From assembly GCA_019695395.1 (NCBI GenBank), contig JAIBAD010000002.1, positions 1 through 64,000 on the forward strand: a stretch of DNA of 64,000 nucleotides. The letters run 5' to 3'. Every line of letters begins with the position of its first letter. Positions within the stretch are counted from its first letter, which is position 1. The notes beneath the pieces are model-generated. The model was given only the letters and a program-made list of their open reading frames with translations. It was not told the origin of the DNA and did not search any database. Position numbers and translations under genes: made by a program. The stretch comes from Alphaproteobacteria bacterium. GTDB taxonomy: Bacteria; Pseudomonadota; Alphaproteobacteria; JAEUKQ01; JAIBAD01. Shown here one piece after another: positions 52,576 through 62,345 of this stretch.

Positions 52576-53574
52576 TCATTTTTTTATAACCCCACCCAAT
52601 CTGATTCTGGGATCAAGTAAAGCAAGAAGAATATCGGATATAAACATACCAATGATCGTTAATACAGCAAGAAACATTAAAAAAGAACCAGCCAAATACA
52701 TATCCTGACTTAACAAAGCTTGAAGTAACATAGGACCTGTTGTGGGAAGCGATAAAACCGCAGAAACTACAACAGCACCCGATACAATATCAGGTAAAAT
52801 AGATCCAATATCCGCAATGAAAGGATTCAAAGAAAGGCGCAAAGGATATTTAATTAAAAGTTTATTTTTTCTTAATCCCTTAGCTTTTGCTGTAACTACA
52901 TATGGTTTTTGTAATTCATCTAAAAGATTGGCACGTAATCGTCTGATCATAGCGGCTGTCCCTGATGTTCCAATAACAACTACGGGCACCCACAAATGAC
53001 TTAATACAGATAAAAATTTATTTATATTCCATGGTTGATCAATATATATAGGATCCATTAATCCACCGATGGACGTATCAAAAAACACATTACTTAAATA
53101 GAGTAAAATCAAAGCTAAAAGAAAGCTTGGTATAGCCAATCCAAAAAAACCTATCAAAGTTAAAATATAATCTAAAAAATTATAAGGATGGGTAGCTGAA
53201 TAAATTGCAATAGGAAAAGAAATAATCCATATGAAAATAAGGGTGCTAAAAGATACGAGTGCAGTTAATTCTAATCGTTCCCCGATAATATGGCTGACAG
53301 GTTGATTAAATTCAAAAGAATAGCCCAAATCCCCTTGGATTAAGCCGCTAACCCACATAAAATATTGTTCAAAAAAGCTTTTATCCAATCCATATTGCTC
53401 TCTTAAAAAAGCAATTTTTTGTGGATCAACCGCTTCTCCTTGACTTTGAAGTTCATTGATATAGGTGGTTAAATAATCACCAGGTGGTGCTTGGATAATG
53501 GCAAAAATTAAAAAACTAATGGCACATAATGTTATGAATGTAATGCCTAATCTTTTTATTAAGTATTTTACCAT
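52576..53574 (-). CDS. ABC importer permease, OppB/DppB type
   Basis: A 332-residue permease with six membrane helices. The start MVKYLIKRLGITFITLCAISFLIFAIIQ is typical; the EAA loop is in YVVTAKAKGLRKNKLLIKYPLRLSLNPF, and a long periplasmic segment between helices 1 and 2 carries LREQYGLDKSFFEQYFMW. With the OppC partner it forms the translocation pore. It follows the binding protein after 17 bases. Confidence 0.93.
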   Translation of the reverse strand: MVKYLIKRLGITFITLCAISFLIFAIIQAPPGDYLTTYINELQSQGEAVDPQKIAFLREQYGLDKSFFEQYFMWVSGLIQGDLGYSFEFNQPVSHIIGERLELTALVSFSTLIFIWIISFPIAIYSATHPYNFLDYILTLIGFFGLAIPSFLLALILLYLSNVFFDTSIGGLMDPIYIDQPWNINKFLSVLSHLWVPVVVIGTSGTAAMIRRLRANLLDELQKPYVVTAKAKGLRKNKLLIKYPLRLSLNPFIADIGSILPDIVSGAVVVSAVLSLPTTGPMLLQALLSQDMYLAGSFLMFLAVLTIIGMFISDILLALLDPRIRLGGVIKK

Positions 53575-53591
53575 GCTATTATTTCTTTACC

Positions 53592-55568
53592 TTATTGATC
53601 AAACCAGAAAGTATCAGGATTATACATACCAATATATCCACCTGGTTCCCAACTATAAATACCTTGCTCTGGTATGTTATGTAGTTTTTTACTGATTACT
53701 ATAGGTTGGGGTGTTTCAGAAACAGTACCAATAGAATAAACCTGATCACTAAATATTTCTAACATCTGATGCCAAATACTTTCTTTTTCAGAACTTGATG
53801 TTGCTTTATACCATAAATCAAGTAAATCCATTAATTTTTGGGCTTCCGGATCTCTAACAGGTTGGCCTGATTCCCCATTGGTTTCAAAATATTGCCCCCA
53901 TTTTGGCCATTGAAGATGCTGTTGGGATGTAGGTGCTAATTCTGCAGGGCTAAAAGAAGTATTAGGTAGCCCATTTTCTAATCCTGTCCAAACAGAAAGC
54001 ATAGTTTGACCAGAAAAAATACGATTGCGAAAATAATCTCTTTCTAAACTTTTAATGAAAATTTTAATTCCAATTTTTTTCCAACTATCTCCAATTAATT
54101 GTAGAATATCAATTTCTTCAGGTACTTGACCTGCTGCTTCTACGATAATTTCTAAGGGTCTTCCATCTTTCAGTAATCTTATACCTTCATCATTTTTTTT
54201 ATTAAGTCCTAAATCATCTAAAAGCTTATTTGCCATGGCTGGGTCATAAGTTGCCCATTTCTTTTTGTAGGTATCTTTAAATAAGGGGCTTTGCTGTAAA
54301 ATAGTATTAGCTCCTTCTTCAGCTAATCCATAATAAATAATTTGATTAATCTCGTGTCTATCAATGCCTAGTGATAAAGCACGTCTGAAATTAACTTGGT
54401 TAAAAAGATCATGCCAAATTTTATCATTAATATTAAGATTAGGATACAAGGCCATAGCTGACCCTGTACTATTTTTCCAAAGATTGACTTTGTAAATTCC
54501 TCTTTTTTCGCTTTCCTTTAAAAAGGTATAATTATCAAATCTTAAATATCTGGCTTGAAGCAAAACCTCACCAGCAGCTACCTTAGCTGGGACGATTTTG
54601 TTATCAGTAATATTCCAAATAACTTCATCTATATAAGGTAATTGATGTCCTTCTGGATCAATTTTGTAATAATAAGGATTGCGTATAAAAACAAATCGAT
54701 CAGCTGGAGGTTTAGTTGACAAAACCCAAGGATCAAGAGTAGGTAGATCAGGATTGTCATTTCTGTACATATTATCTTTTCGATTATGGAGTGGTGCCCA
54801 GTTTCGAAATCTTTCTTGCTTGATTAAAAGATCAAGATCTTCTGCCTTGGTATAGTTTTTGTGAAATTTTTTTAAATAATGACTTGGACGGTAAAGATAT
54901 AAAGGATTAGGTCCAGCTAACATAGGTAGGAAATTATTATTAGGATTATTCCAACTATAGCGTATGGTAGTATCATCTATAATCTCTACTTTTGGTTTTT
55001 CACCTTTAACCAAAAAATTTAAAGGTGGTCCGTTGGGTGATAAATCTTCATTGTTTGCAATATCTTCCCAATAATAACGAAAATCTTCAGTTGTAAAGGG
55101 ATATCCATCAGACCATCGATGGTTAGATCTTAAATGAAAAGTAAAAATTTTATTATCTTGAACATCAAATGATTCTAAAAGATCGGGAACTAAATTAAAA
55201 TCTTTATCATAGTTAATTAAACGAACATTGCTATATACAGTCATTAATCTGGTATCTTTGCTAGTAATACCTAATGTTGTAAGTACACCCCCATAAGATC
55301 CTGGTGTTTGATTGGGCCATGGTAATGTTGCTATAGCAGGGTTTGTTGGTAACCGCTCTAAAAGACGGGGTAATACGCCTTGGTCAACTTTTACCTTTAA
55401 GGAGGGTGCTTCTTGATAAGAAAAAGTACCTGCAAAAACATGTAAGGATAAAACAAAAAAAATTATTAAAGAAAAAAAGAACCAATTTCTTTTAAAAACC
55501 TTTGTCACTAAAACAGTTATTTGATTATTAAACAGCATGATGAGCACGAACAAAATGATGAGATGCAA
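53592..55568 (-). CDS. ABC importer substrate-binding protein, family 5
   Basis: A periplasmic solute-binding protein of the peptide/oligopeptide (SBP_bac_5) family, about 640 residues. GSYGGVLTTLGITSKDTRLM and FTFHLRSNHRWSDGYPFTTEDFRYYWEDI are the domain-I signatures; LGIDRHEINQIIYYGLA is a conserved helix. The open frame begins at 55568, but the signal peptide (VFKRNWFFFSLIIFFVLSLHVFAGTF) fits either the GTG at 55508 or the ATG at 55538, which overlaps the ATPase gene. I favour one of these. The ligand may be a peptide or opine-like compound. Confidence 0.9.
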   Translation of the reverse strand: MHLIILFVLIMLFNNQITVLVTKVFKRNWFFFSLIIFFVLSLHVFAGTFSYQEAPSLKVKVDQGVLPRLLERLPTNPAIATLPWPNQTPGSYGGVLTTLGITSKDTRLMTVYSNVRLINYDKDFNLVPDLLESFDVQDNKIFTFHLRSNHRWSDGYPFTTEDFRYYWEDIANNEDLSPNGPPLNFLVKGEKPKVEIIDDTTIRYSWNNPNNNFLPMLAGPNPLYLYRPSHYLKKFHKNYTKAEDLDLLIKQERFRNWAPLHNRKDNMYRNDNPDLPTLDPWVLSTKPPADRFVFIRNPYYYKIDPEGHQLPYIDEVIWNITDNKIVPAKVAAGEVLLQARYLRFDNYTFLKESEKRGIYKVNLWKNSTGSAMALYPNLNINDKIWHDLFNQVNFRRALSLGIDRHEINQIIYYGLAEEGANTILQQSPLFKDTYKKKWATYDPAMANKLLDDLGLNKKNDEGIRLLKDGRPLEIIVEAAGQVPEEIDILQLIGDSWKKIGIKIFIKSLERDYFRNRIFSGQTMLSVWTGLENGLPNTSFSPAELAPTSQQHLQWPKWGQYFETNGESGQPVRDPEAQKLMDLLDLWYKATSSSEKESIWHQMLEIFSDQVYSIGTVSETPQPIVISKKLHNIPEQGIYSWEPGGYIGMYNPDTFWFDQ

Positions 55569-57357
55569 TTTCGATTAAAGGAACATCTTCCCCATGTTTA
55601 ATGGTGAAAGGATGGGGCCAATTTTCTGCATTTCCATAATCAGAGTTTTTAAACCTTTTAAAATCTAAAGGATAACGTGGGTCAGGTTCGGGTACAGCTG
55701 CCAATAAGGTTTGAGTATAAGGATGAATGGGATTTTTAAATAAAATATGTTTAGGTGCCATTTCAACGATCCGACCTGCATGCATAACAAGAATCCGATC
55801 CGCAATATAATCCACAACTGCCAGATTATGGGATATAAAAAGGTAGGTTAACCCCAATTCTTTTTTTAATTCCTTAAGAAGATTAAGGATTTGGGCTTGA
55901 ATAGAAACATCTAAAGCTGATACAGGTTCATCACATAAAATAATATCGGGATTAAGAGCTAATGCTCTTGCAATACCGATACGTTGACGTTGACCACCAG
56001 AAAAACTATGGGGATAGCGATTAAGATAATTAGGATCAAGACCTACAATTTCCATAAGTTGTTTGGCCAATTTTTTTCTGCTCTTGGCTGTACCGATTTG
56101 ATGAATTAATAAAGGTTCTTGTAAAATATCACCAATAGTCATTCTTGGATTAAGCGAACTAAAAGGATCTTGAAAAATAAATTGCATTGAACGTCTAAGT
56201 TTAAACGATAAAGAAGAAGATACATTTAAAAGATCAAATTTCTCTCCTTTCTCATACATAAAAATACGGCCTTGATCGGGACTTATGGCGCGGAGAATGA
56301 TTTTACTTAAAGTTGTTTTACCACACCCACTTTCTCCTACAATACCAAGACATTCACCTTGATAAAGGGTAAAGCTGATATCATCGACAGCCCGAATAAG
56401 CGAATGCCCATAGCGGTACGTTTTACAAATATTTGAAATTTCTAAAAGGGGCTGTTTACTGGGGGCAACAGTATTTTTTTTAATAAAGCTTTCTGGTACA
56501 GTTTTATGACGAATAGCCCGAAGAGGAATTAATTTTTCACCCTCTCCCATATGAAATCTTGGGATGGCCTTTAGTAACCCTTTAAGATAAGGATGTTGTG
56601 GATCATAAAATATATCATCAAGGCTACCTTTTTCCATGATAGTACCGTGATAAAGAACCACAATATTATCAGCCATATTTGCAACGATTCCAAGATCATG
56701 GGTAATCATTAAAACAGCCATATTTAATTCTTTTTGTAAATCGCGTATTAATCCCAAAATTTGGGCTTGAATAGTAACATCCAAAGCAGTTGTTGGTTCA
56801 TCTGCAATTAAGAGACTTGGCCTACAAATAAGAGCCATGGCAATCATAGCACGTTGGCGAAGCCCACCTGATAATTCAAAAGTATATCGGTTAAATGCCT
56901 GTTTAGGGTTTTTAAAGCCAACCATTTTTAACATAGAAAGACAAAGTTCTTTCGCAGCTTTGTAATTAATTTTTTGATGAATAAAAAGAACCTCGCTAAT
57001 TTGATCCCCTATGGTGTGTACGGGCGAAAGCGATGTCATAGGTTCTTGGAAAATAATAGAAAGATCTTGCCCTTTGATAGAGAGCATGCGTTTGCCAAAA
57101 GGATTTTGATCTAAAATATTTAAGGATTTTGTTTTTTTGCCATTGAAAATAATTTCTCCTCTAATAATTTTAGCATTAGGGGGTAAAATATTCATAATAG
57201 CTTGAGCAATAACGGATTTACCTGACCCTGATTCACCTACAAGGGCAACTGTTTGCCCAGATGGAATGGTAAAAGAAATATCTTTGACAACATCAAAACT
57301 ATATTGGCCTAAACGAAAAGCCAAAGAAAGATTTTTAATATCTAATACACAATCCAT
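55528..57357 (-). CDS. ABC importer ATPase, fused OppD-OppF type
   Basis: A 609-residue protein with two ABC domains. First: Walker A GESGSGKS near 37-44, signature LSGGLRQR, Walker B LLIADEPTTALD. Second: Walker A GESGCGKT, signature FSGGQRQR, Walker B IILCDEPVSALD. Each is followed by the peptide-transporter C-terminal region (HPYLKGLL and HPYTQTLLAAVPEPDP). The first signature has Leu where Gln is usual. It powers the permease pair and is the first gene of the operon ATPase, binding protein, permease B, permease C. Confidence 0.93.
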   Translation of the reverse strand: MDCVLDIKNLSLAFRLGQYSFDVVKDISFTIPSGQTVALVGESGSGKSVIAQAIMNILPPNAKIIRGEIIFNGKKTKSLNILDQNPFGKRMLSIKGQDLSIIFQEPMTSLSPVHTIGDQISEVLFIHQKINYKAAKELCLSMLKMVGFKNPKQAFNRYTFELSGGLRQRAMIAMALICRPSLLIADEPTTALDVTIQAQILGLIRDLQKELNMAVLMITHDLGIVANMADNIVVLYHGTIMEKGSLDDIFYDPQHPYLKGLLKAIPRFHMGEGEKLIPLRAIRHKTVPESFIKKNTVAPSKQPLLEISNICKTYRYGHSLIRAVDDISFTLYQGECLGIVGESGCGKTTLSKIILRAISPDQGRIFMYEKGEKFDLLNVSSSLSFKLRRSMQFIFQDPFSSLNPRMTIGDILQEPLLIHQIGTAKSRKKLAKQLMEIVGLDPNYLNRYPHSFSGGQRQRIGIARALALNPDIILCDEPVSALDVSIQAQILNLLKELKKELGLTYLFISHNLAVVDYIADRILVMHAGRIVEMAPKHILFKNPIHPYTQTLLAAVPEPDPRYPLDFKRFKNSDYGNAENWPHPFTIKHGEDVPLIEIASHHFVRAHHAV

Positions 57358-57438
57358 TTTTTTTCTTTAATAAAATGTCCTTATATTAATCAGAATTGAA
57401 ATTTATGCTCTTGTCAAATGTAATAGTCATTTTAAAGT

Positions 57439-58191
57439 TCATTTAATGAAACTCTTTAAACTGATCCATTGGATACAAGAATAATTTTGACTAAAATCCA
57501 GTAAATTTTGGATAAAATTCCAGCAATTTTTATCATGAATAAGATGATGAGTTAATAATCCCAAAGGATTATGGGATGACGAATTAAAACGTCTTTTTTG
57601 TATTTCATGAAGGATCATATCTATAACTTGGCTTTCTCCATAAAAGCTTTTTCCTTGATGCCAATTTATAGGGTCAATATGACAGTTCCATTGAAGAATT
57701 CCTTTTTTTAATCCAATCTTATCTGTACCAAAAGTAGATAATCCTTTAAATCCCAGAGATGGAAGATAATCAATAATCCTATCATCGATACGATTCCAGG
57801 GTGGTACCAAAACTGGTAAAGCATAAGGTCCAAAAACTTTTTTCATTAATAGCTGTCCTTCATGCAAATCATCTATTGAGTCTGATAAAGAACGATTAAG
57901 ACCAAATTCACTTTTTTTTGTGGGATATGTTTCATGATTATGATGGCGATATCCATGTTGTACAATTGATAATTCATACTCATTATGGATCATGTCATCT
58001 AATTTTAATTGATTGGCATAAGGAATAACAGCCAAGGTAATTGGACAGTGGTTTGTTTTTGCCAGATTTAAAAGAAGCTGCAGCTCAGGGGTAAATTGAA
58101 CGGCATCATCATCACGCCACCACATATATATGGATAAATTATGGGAATCCCATAAAATTAATTCTTGTTTAAGATCACTCCAACTAGCCAT
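57439..58191 (-). CDS. polysaccharide deacetylase-like protein
   Basis: A 250-residue protein of the NodB-like superfamily. WWRDDDA near residues 24-30 supplies the catalytic and metal Asp residues; HGYRHHNH is the His-x3-His metal motif, and LVPPWNRID the PPWNR motif. No signal peptide, so cytosolic or at the membrane's inner face, unlike secreted deacetylases. It is the last gene of a leftward operon of glycosyltransferases and a histidine phosphatase, so it probably acts on a glycan precursor made there. Confidence 0.85.
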   Translation of the reverse strand: MASWSDLKQELILWDSHNLSIYMWWRDDDAVQFTPELQLLLNLAKTNHCPITLAVIPYANQLKLDDMIHNEYELSIVQHGYRHHNHETYPTKKSEFGLNRSLSDSIDDLHEGQLLMKKVFGPYALPVLVPPWNRIDDRIIDYLPSLGFKGLSTFGTDKIGLKKGILQWNCHIDPINWHQGKSFYGESQVIDMILHEIQKRRFNSSSHNPLGLLTHHLIHDKNCWNFIQNLLDFSQNYSCIQWISLKSFIK

Positions 58192-59331
58192 TTACATACT
58201 TTTAATAAAATTGATGGTGTTCGGAATACCTTGAAGATTAATAAGTATATCTGGAATTTCTTGGGGTAAATGATCAAGGGATTGTGCCAAAGATAAGGGG
58301 GTTAAGTCATCTTCGTGTAAAATATGTAAAAACCCAAATTTTTCAAAAATTTTTGCTCTAATCATTTGTTCGCTTTCATTTTTTTCCATAAAAGGTATAA
58401 CCAAAGATGGTATTTTAGCTTGAAGAAGATCCAGGGTTGTATTATACCCTGCCTGTGAAATAGAACAAAATCCTTCTTGTAAATGTTGATAAAAATTATT
58501 ACCGAATCTTTCAAAAATCATATCAGATGATTGATAAGATTTTATCATATTGCGATGCTGTTCAGATATAAACGACCCAATAAAAAAACGCCATGTATAG
58601 TTTTTAAATTTTGATATTTTTTTTGCTTGTAGAGCACATTGGAATAATTTTAATGAAGCACCCCCCCCACCTGCAGAAATGATTATTTCTTTATGTCTTT
58701 GCAGAGATTTAAGGGGGATAAAAGAATAATTTGGGTTTGTTATATAGCCTGTATAAATGATTTTATGATGAAAGGTTTTTGTATCGGGAAATGTTTGTTC
58801 TAAGGTGATAAAATTTGGGTCCCCATGGACTAAAATATAATTAAAATAATTTTTAATAAAGCAAAGCGTTTTTAAGATTTTTTTGGGGTTGGTCGTGGGG
58901 AGTAAAATATCACGAACAGAACATAAAATTTTTGGTTTATTTTTTTGAGATGATGCTTGATCTAAGAAAGGAATAAGTTCAAATTCAAAAAAATGACGAC
59001 CAAAGGGAAAATGTTCAATTATAATAATATGGGGATTAAAATCCTTTAATTTTTTTATCAAAATTTCTTGCCGGGTTTTTTTCCATAATTCATTAATAGG
59101 TTGATCCCGCCCATCAACATATGTTTTGAATGTATGATCCAAACTTCTGACAGGTGGAAGCTGAACGAAATTAAATTTTCCTATTTGTGGATGATCAGGA
59201 GACATACCCCCTGATGCTAAACATATTTGAAATCCTTGATTATGTAAGGCCTGGCACAAAAATAAAGCACGCTGCCAATGACCAATACCTAATAAATGTT
59301 GAACATAAAAAAATATTTTTATTTGTGCCAT
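58192..59331 (-). CDS. MurG-like glycosyltransferase
   Basis: A 379-residue GT-B fold protein. YVQHLLGIGHWQRALFLCQAL at the start and the Gly-rich ISAGGGGASLKLFQCAL and SQAGYNTTLDLLQAKIPSLVIPF in the C-terminal half match the family-28/MurG type donor-binding site. The similar product at 62346-63587 (IYSHDTFGLGHLRRC; VTTGGGG; GGYNTF) is a paralogue. Likely sugar-nucleotide dependent and cytosolic. One base separates it from the deacetylase-like gene. Confidence 0.85.
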   Translation of the reverse strand: MAQIKIFFYVQHLLGIGHWQRALFLCQALHNQGFQICLASGGMSPDHPQIGKFNFVQLPPVRSLDHTFKTYVDGRDQPINELWKKTRQEILIKKLKDFNPHIIIIEHFPFGRHFFEFELIPFLDQASSQKNKPKILCSVRDILLPTTNPKKILKTLCFIKNYFNYILVHGDPNFITLEQTFPDTKTFHHKIIYTGYITNPNYSFIPLKSLQRHKEIIISAGGGGASLKLFQCALQAKKISKFKNYTWRFFIGSFISEQHRNMIKSYQSSDMIFERFGNNFYQHLQEGFCSISQAGYNTTLDLLQAKIPSLVIPFMEKNESEQMIRAKIFEKFGFLHILHEDDLTPLSLAQSLDHLPQEIPDILINLQGIPNTINFIKSM

Positions 59332-59335
59332 AAAA

Positions 59336-59917
59336 TTATTTTAACATAATATTCATAGTCTCAATAGCCGGGATTCCATCATGATTTATTTTAAACAGAT
59401 GAAGACAATTGGGTTCAATTGGAAAAGGTGGTTTGCCAATCATATCCCATCCTGTTGCTAATGCCATAATATTTCGAATAACACCACGATGGGTAACAGC
59501 AATAGTATTTTTTTTAGATTGTCCAAGGGAATATAACCATGGTTTTAGGCGATTTTGTAATTCCCTTGGTGTTTCACCTTGGGGAGGGTGAAAATCAAGA
59601 CCTAATTTTTCACGCTCGTGAATAGTGGGATCAAGATTATTTCTTAATTCTTGTAAAGTATGACCTTCATAAATTCCCCAAGACATTTCTTTAAGGTTAG
59701 GAACAATTAATGGTTCTATACCCAATAAGGATGCAGTTTCAAGACACCTTTTTAAAGGGCTTGATACCCATAAAAAATTTTTAAATTTTTCAGGAATAAT
59801 CCAATTTTTAACTGTTTCTTGACCCCTAGGGCTTAGAGAGATATCTGACCAACCTTGAATTTTTTTTGATTCATTCCACGAGGTTGGCCCATGTCTTATT
59901 AATCCAAGTAAGGTCAA
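59336..59917 (-). CDS. histidine phosphatase family protein
   Basis: A 193-residue phosphoglycerate-mutase-like phosphatase. LIRHGPTSWNE contains the nucleophile His9 with Arg8; ISLSPRG, LKRCLETA and VTHRGVIRNIMA complete the catalytic set. In this context it may hydrolyse a sugar phosphate or polyprenyl phosphate intermediate, but the substrate cannot be read from sequence. It lies between glycosyltransferase genes with only 2-4 bases on each side. Confidence 0.88.
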   Translation of the reverse strand: MTLLGLIRHGPTSWNESKKIQGWSDISLSPRGQETVKNWIIPEKFKNFLWVSSPLKRCLETASLLGIEPLIVPNLKEMSWGIYEGHTLQELRNNLDPTIHEREKLGLDFHPPQGETPRELQNRLKPWLYSLGQSKKNTIAVTHRGVIRNIMALATGWDMIGKPPFPIEPNCLHLFKINHDGIPAIETMNIMLK

Positions 59918-59919
59918 AA

Positions 59920-61083
59920 TTAATTCTCTTTCTCATGTAATGAAACAATTTGATGAAGTAATGTATCAATTTTTTTTGATGCAAAAGAAAGACTGTGAAA
60001 TTTTTTTGTCATTGTTTTTGCCTTTTTGGACATAGTCCTTTTTAATTCTGGATTAGACAAAAGTTTTTTAATATTTTTTGTAAAATTTTTAATATCACCA
60101 GGTTTATTTAATAATCCTGTTTCATTGTGATAGACAATGGAAGAAACGCCGCCATAATCACCCGCCACCACCGGAAGACCAGATGTTTGTGCTTCTAGAA
60201 GGCTCATCCCATAAGCTTCATTAATAGCAGGCCATACAAAAATATCGGTCATTCTATAAAAATTAATTAAGGAATTTGAATCCTGTTGACCAACAAAAAA
60301 AACCTTTTGATCTTTACTTAAACTTTCAAAGCTCTTTTCTATTTCTTGTCTTGCTGGGCCATCTCCCACGATAATTAATTGCCAAGGTATAGATTTTATT
60401 TTGACTAAAGCTTCAGCTAAAAAATTGTAGGATGATAGTTTATCCCCAAAACGCATCATGGCCACTGTTAAAAGCCAGGGTTGTGTTGGATTACAATTTA
60501 ATTTTTTTGCCAGTAATTTTTTTAATTTTATAAGCTGATTTAATTTTTTTTGGAAGATTTGAGTTTCTAAAAACGGGGCAAGATTTGTAATTTTATGATC
60601 ATTTCTCAATAAATCTACAAGACCAAAATTATCACGAGGGTTAAGTGTTAAAATATGATCAGCTTGATTTAAACTCTCTATAACTTTTTTTGCATTAAAA
60701 GCCCATGGTCCTTTTAATCTTTTACGCGCATGGGATGCTTCTGCCACAATATAAGGGATATTTAAATGATGGGATACAAAAGGTCCAATTAAATCAGGTG
60801 CCTTATAATAAAGGTGGTAGGTAAACCAAATATGGGGGCGTTTTTTTAAAGGCCTTTTTAAAAAAATTTGAATTAAATTATCACATATTTTTTTAGCTTC
60901 CTTAAATTTTCTCTGTTGGTAGATTAATGACCCTTTATCTTCAAAACTTCGAAAAGAACTTGCAATTTCGACATGATGTTGTTGCATTTTTAATGCTTTA
61001 ATTAATAATCGTGCCATTAATCGATCACCTGAAGGAATTAAGTGATCTGGTGATTTTAAAGGGGCATAAAAAGCTATATTCAT
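59920..61083 (-). CDS. glycosyltransferase family 4
   Basis: A 387-residue GT-B glycosyltransferase. PLKSPDHLIPSGDRLMARLLIKAL at the start and VGDGPARQEIE, DIFVWPAINEAYGMSLLEAQTSGLPVVAGDYGGVSSIV in the C-terminal half are GT4 signatures with the conserved Glu pair E-x-YGMSLLEA. It transfers a sugar from a nucleotide donor; acceptor unknown. Overlaps the next upstream gene's stop by four bases. Confidence 0.88.
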   Translation of the reverse strand: MNIAFYAPLKSPDHLIPSGDRLMARLLIKALKMQQHHVEIASSFRSFEDKGSLIYQQRKFKEAKKICDNLIQIFLKRPLKKRPHIWFTYHLYYKAPDLIGPFVSHHLNIPYIVAEASHARKRLKGPWAFNAKKVIESLNQADHILTLNPRDNFGLVDLLRNDHKITNLAPFLETQIFQKKLNQLIKLKKLLAKKLNCNPTQPWLLTVAMMRFGDKLSSYNFLAEALVKIKSIPWQLIIVGDGPARQEIEKSFESLSKDQKVFFVGQQDSNSLINFYRMTDIFVWPAINEAYGMSLLEAQTSGLPVVAGDYGGVSSIVYHNETGLLNKPGDIKNFTKNIKKLLSNPELKRTMSKKAKTMTKKFHSLSFASKKIDTLLHQIVSLHEKEN

Positions 61084-62342
61084 AAATCTTTAGGTAAAAA
61101 ATCAGAAAATTTTCGAAGAAGATCTTGGATACATTGGTTTAAAGAAAAATAATCTTGAAGCCTCTTTTGTCCATTTTGGCCTAGAACCTGCCGGAATTCA
61201 GGTTGGGTTATCAATTTTATTAAAGATTGAGCCAAATTCTTGGGATCATTGGGATTAACTAATAATCCTGTTTGAGTGTCCAGAATGAATTCATCAATTC
61301 CCCCGCTATAGGTTGATAAAACAGATAACCCTTGGCTTTGTGCTTCCATCAAAACATTGGGTAATCCATCTTGATCCCCGTCATGTGAAGGTTTGCTTGC
61401 AAGTACAAATATATCAGCCTTTTGGTAAAAGGGAAGAATGAAATCTTGGGGTTTTGCCCCGTACCATGTGATTTTAGATTGAAGTCCAAGCTCATGGGCA
61501 AGGATTTTTAATTTTTCTTTTAAAGGTCCGTCCCCTATATGAATAAAATGCCAATAAAGTGTAGAAGGAAGCAGGGAAAAAGCTTGGAGAAGATCATCAT
61601 ATCCTTTTTTATCAACCAGTCTTCCAACTGAAAAAATAATAACCGGTTTAGTTGGATCGGAACCTTGATTATTATTATACAAAGGTGTTGCTAAAGGAAA
61701 TCTTTTTAAATCCAACCCATGGTAGATTAATGATATTTTATTTGGGTCCGCACATAATGATTTTAAATATGTACACCCTTTTTGTGTACAAGTGACAAGC
61801 CATGTTAAGGAAGATAATTTTTTCTTAATTTCCCATATGGGTGTTGTCCATATATCCTTGGCATGGGCTGAACAGCTCCAAGGAATATTAAGAATAAGAG
61901 ATGTATAAAAAGCAACCGAGGCAGGTGTATGTAAAAAATGGGCATGAATTTGACCAATATTTTCATATTTAGTTTCATAAACAAGAACCAAGGCTTGCCC
62001 AAATCTGCGTATGCGATTGAAACTAAAATCTTTTAAAAAATCACGGATCCAACTTTTAAACGCCAAAGAATAACCAGGATAATTTTTTCTTACATAAAGC
62101 CAAGATTTAAAAACTTTAAAGCAGGCATGTGATAAATATTCAGGCAAGTAAAGTATAGATGCTTTAATTTCTTGATGAATAGGATGGGTATATGTATCAG
62201 TTGGTTGACGTAAGGAAATAATTTTTATAGGTAATCCATTTTTTTCAAGTTCCAGTATTTCTTGCGCAATAAATGTTTCTGAAAGTCTTGGATATCCTTT
62301 TAAAATAAATAAGATTTTTGAGGGTAATGTAACGGGTTCCAC
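61080..62342 (-). CDS. glycosyltransferase family 4
   Basis: A 420-residue retaining glycosyltransferase. The GT1/GT4 C-terminal domain has FSVGRLVDKKGYDDLLQAF, IGDGPLKEKL, and FVLASKPSHDGDQDGLPNVLMEAQSQGLSVLSTYSGGIDEFI. The N-terminal part KILFILKGYPRLSETFIAQEILELEK is typical of colanic-acid-type glycosyltransferases (WcaL-like). Donor and acceptor are unknown. It is separated from the MurG-like gene upstream by three bases. Confidence 0.88.
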   Translation of the reverse strand: MEPVTLPSKILFILKGYPRLSETFIAQEILELEKNGLPIKIISLRQPTDTYTHPIHQEIKASILYLPEYLSHACFKVFKSWLYVRKNYPGYSLAFKSWIRDFLKDFSFNRIRRFGQALVLVYETKYENIGQIHAHFLHTPASVAFYTSLILNIPWSCSAHAKDIWTTPIWEIKKKLSSLTWLVTCTQKGCTYLKSLCADPNKISLIYHGLDLKRFPLATPLYNNNQGSDPTKPVIIFSVGRLVDKKGYDDLLQAFSLLPSTLYWHFIHIGDGPLKEKLKILAHELGLQSKITWYGAKPQDFILPFYQKADIFVLASKPSHDGDQDGLPNVLMEAQSQGLSVLSTYSGGIDEFILDTQTGLLVNPNDPKNLAQSLIKLITQPEFRQVLGQNGQKRLQDYFSLNQCIQDLLRKFSDFLPKDL

Positions 62343-62345
62343 ACA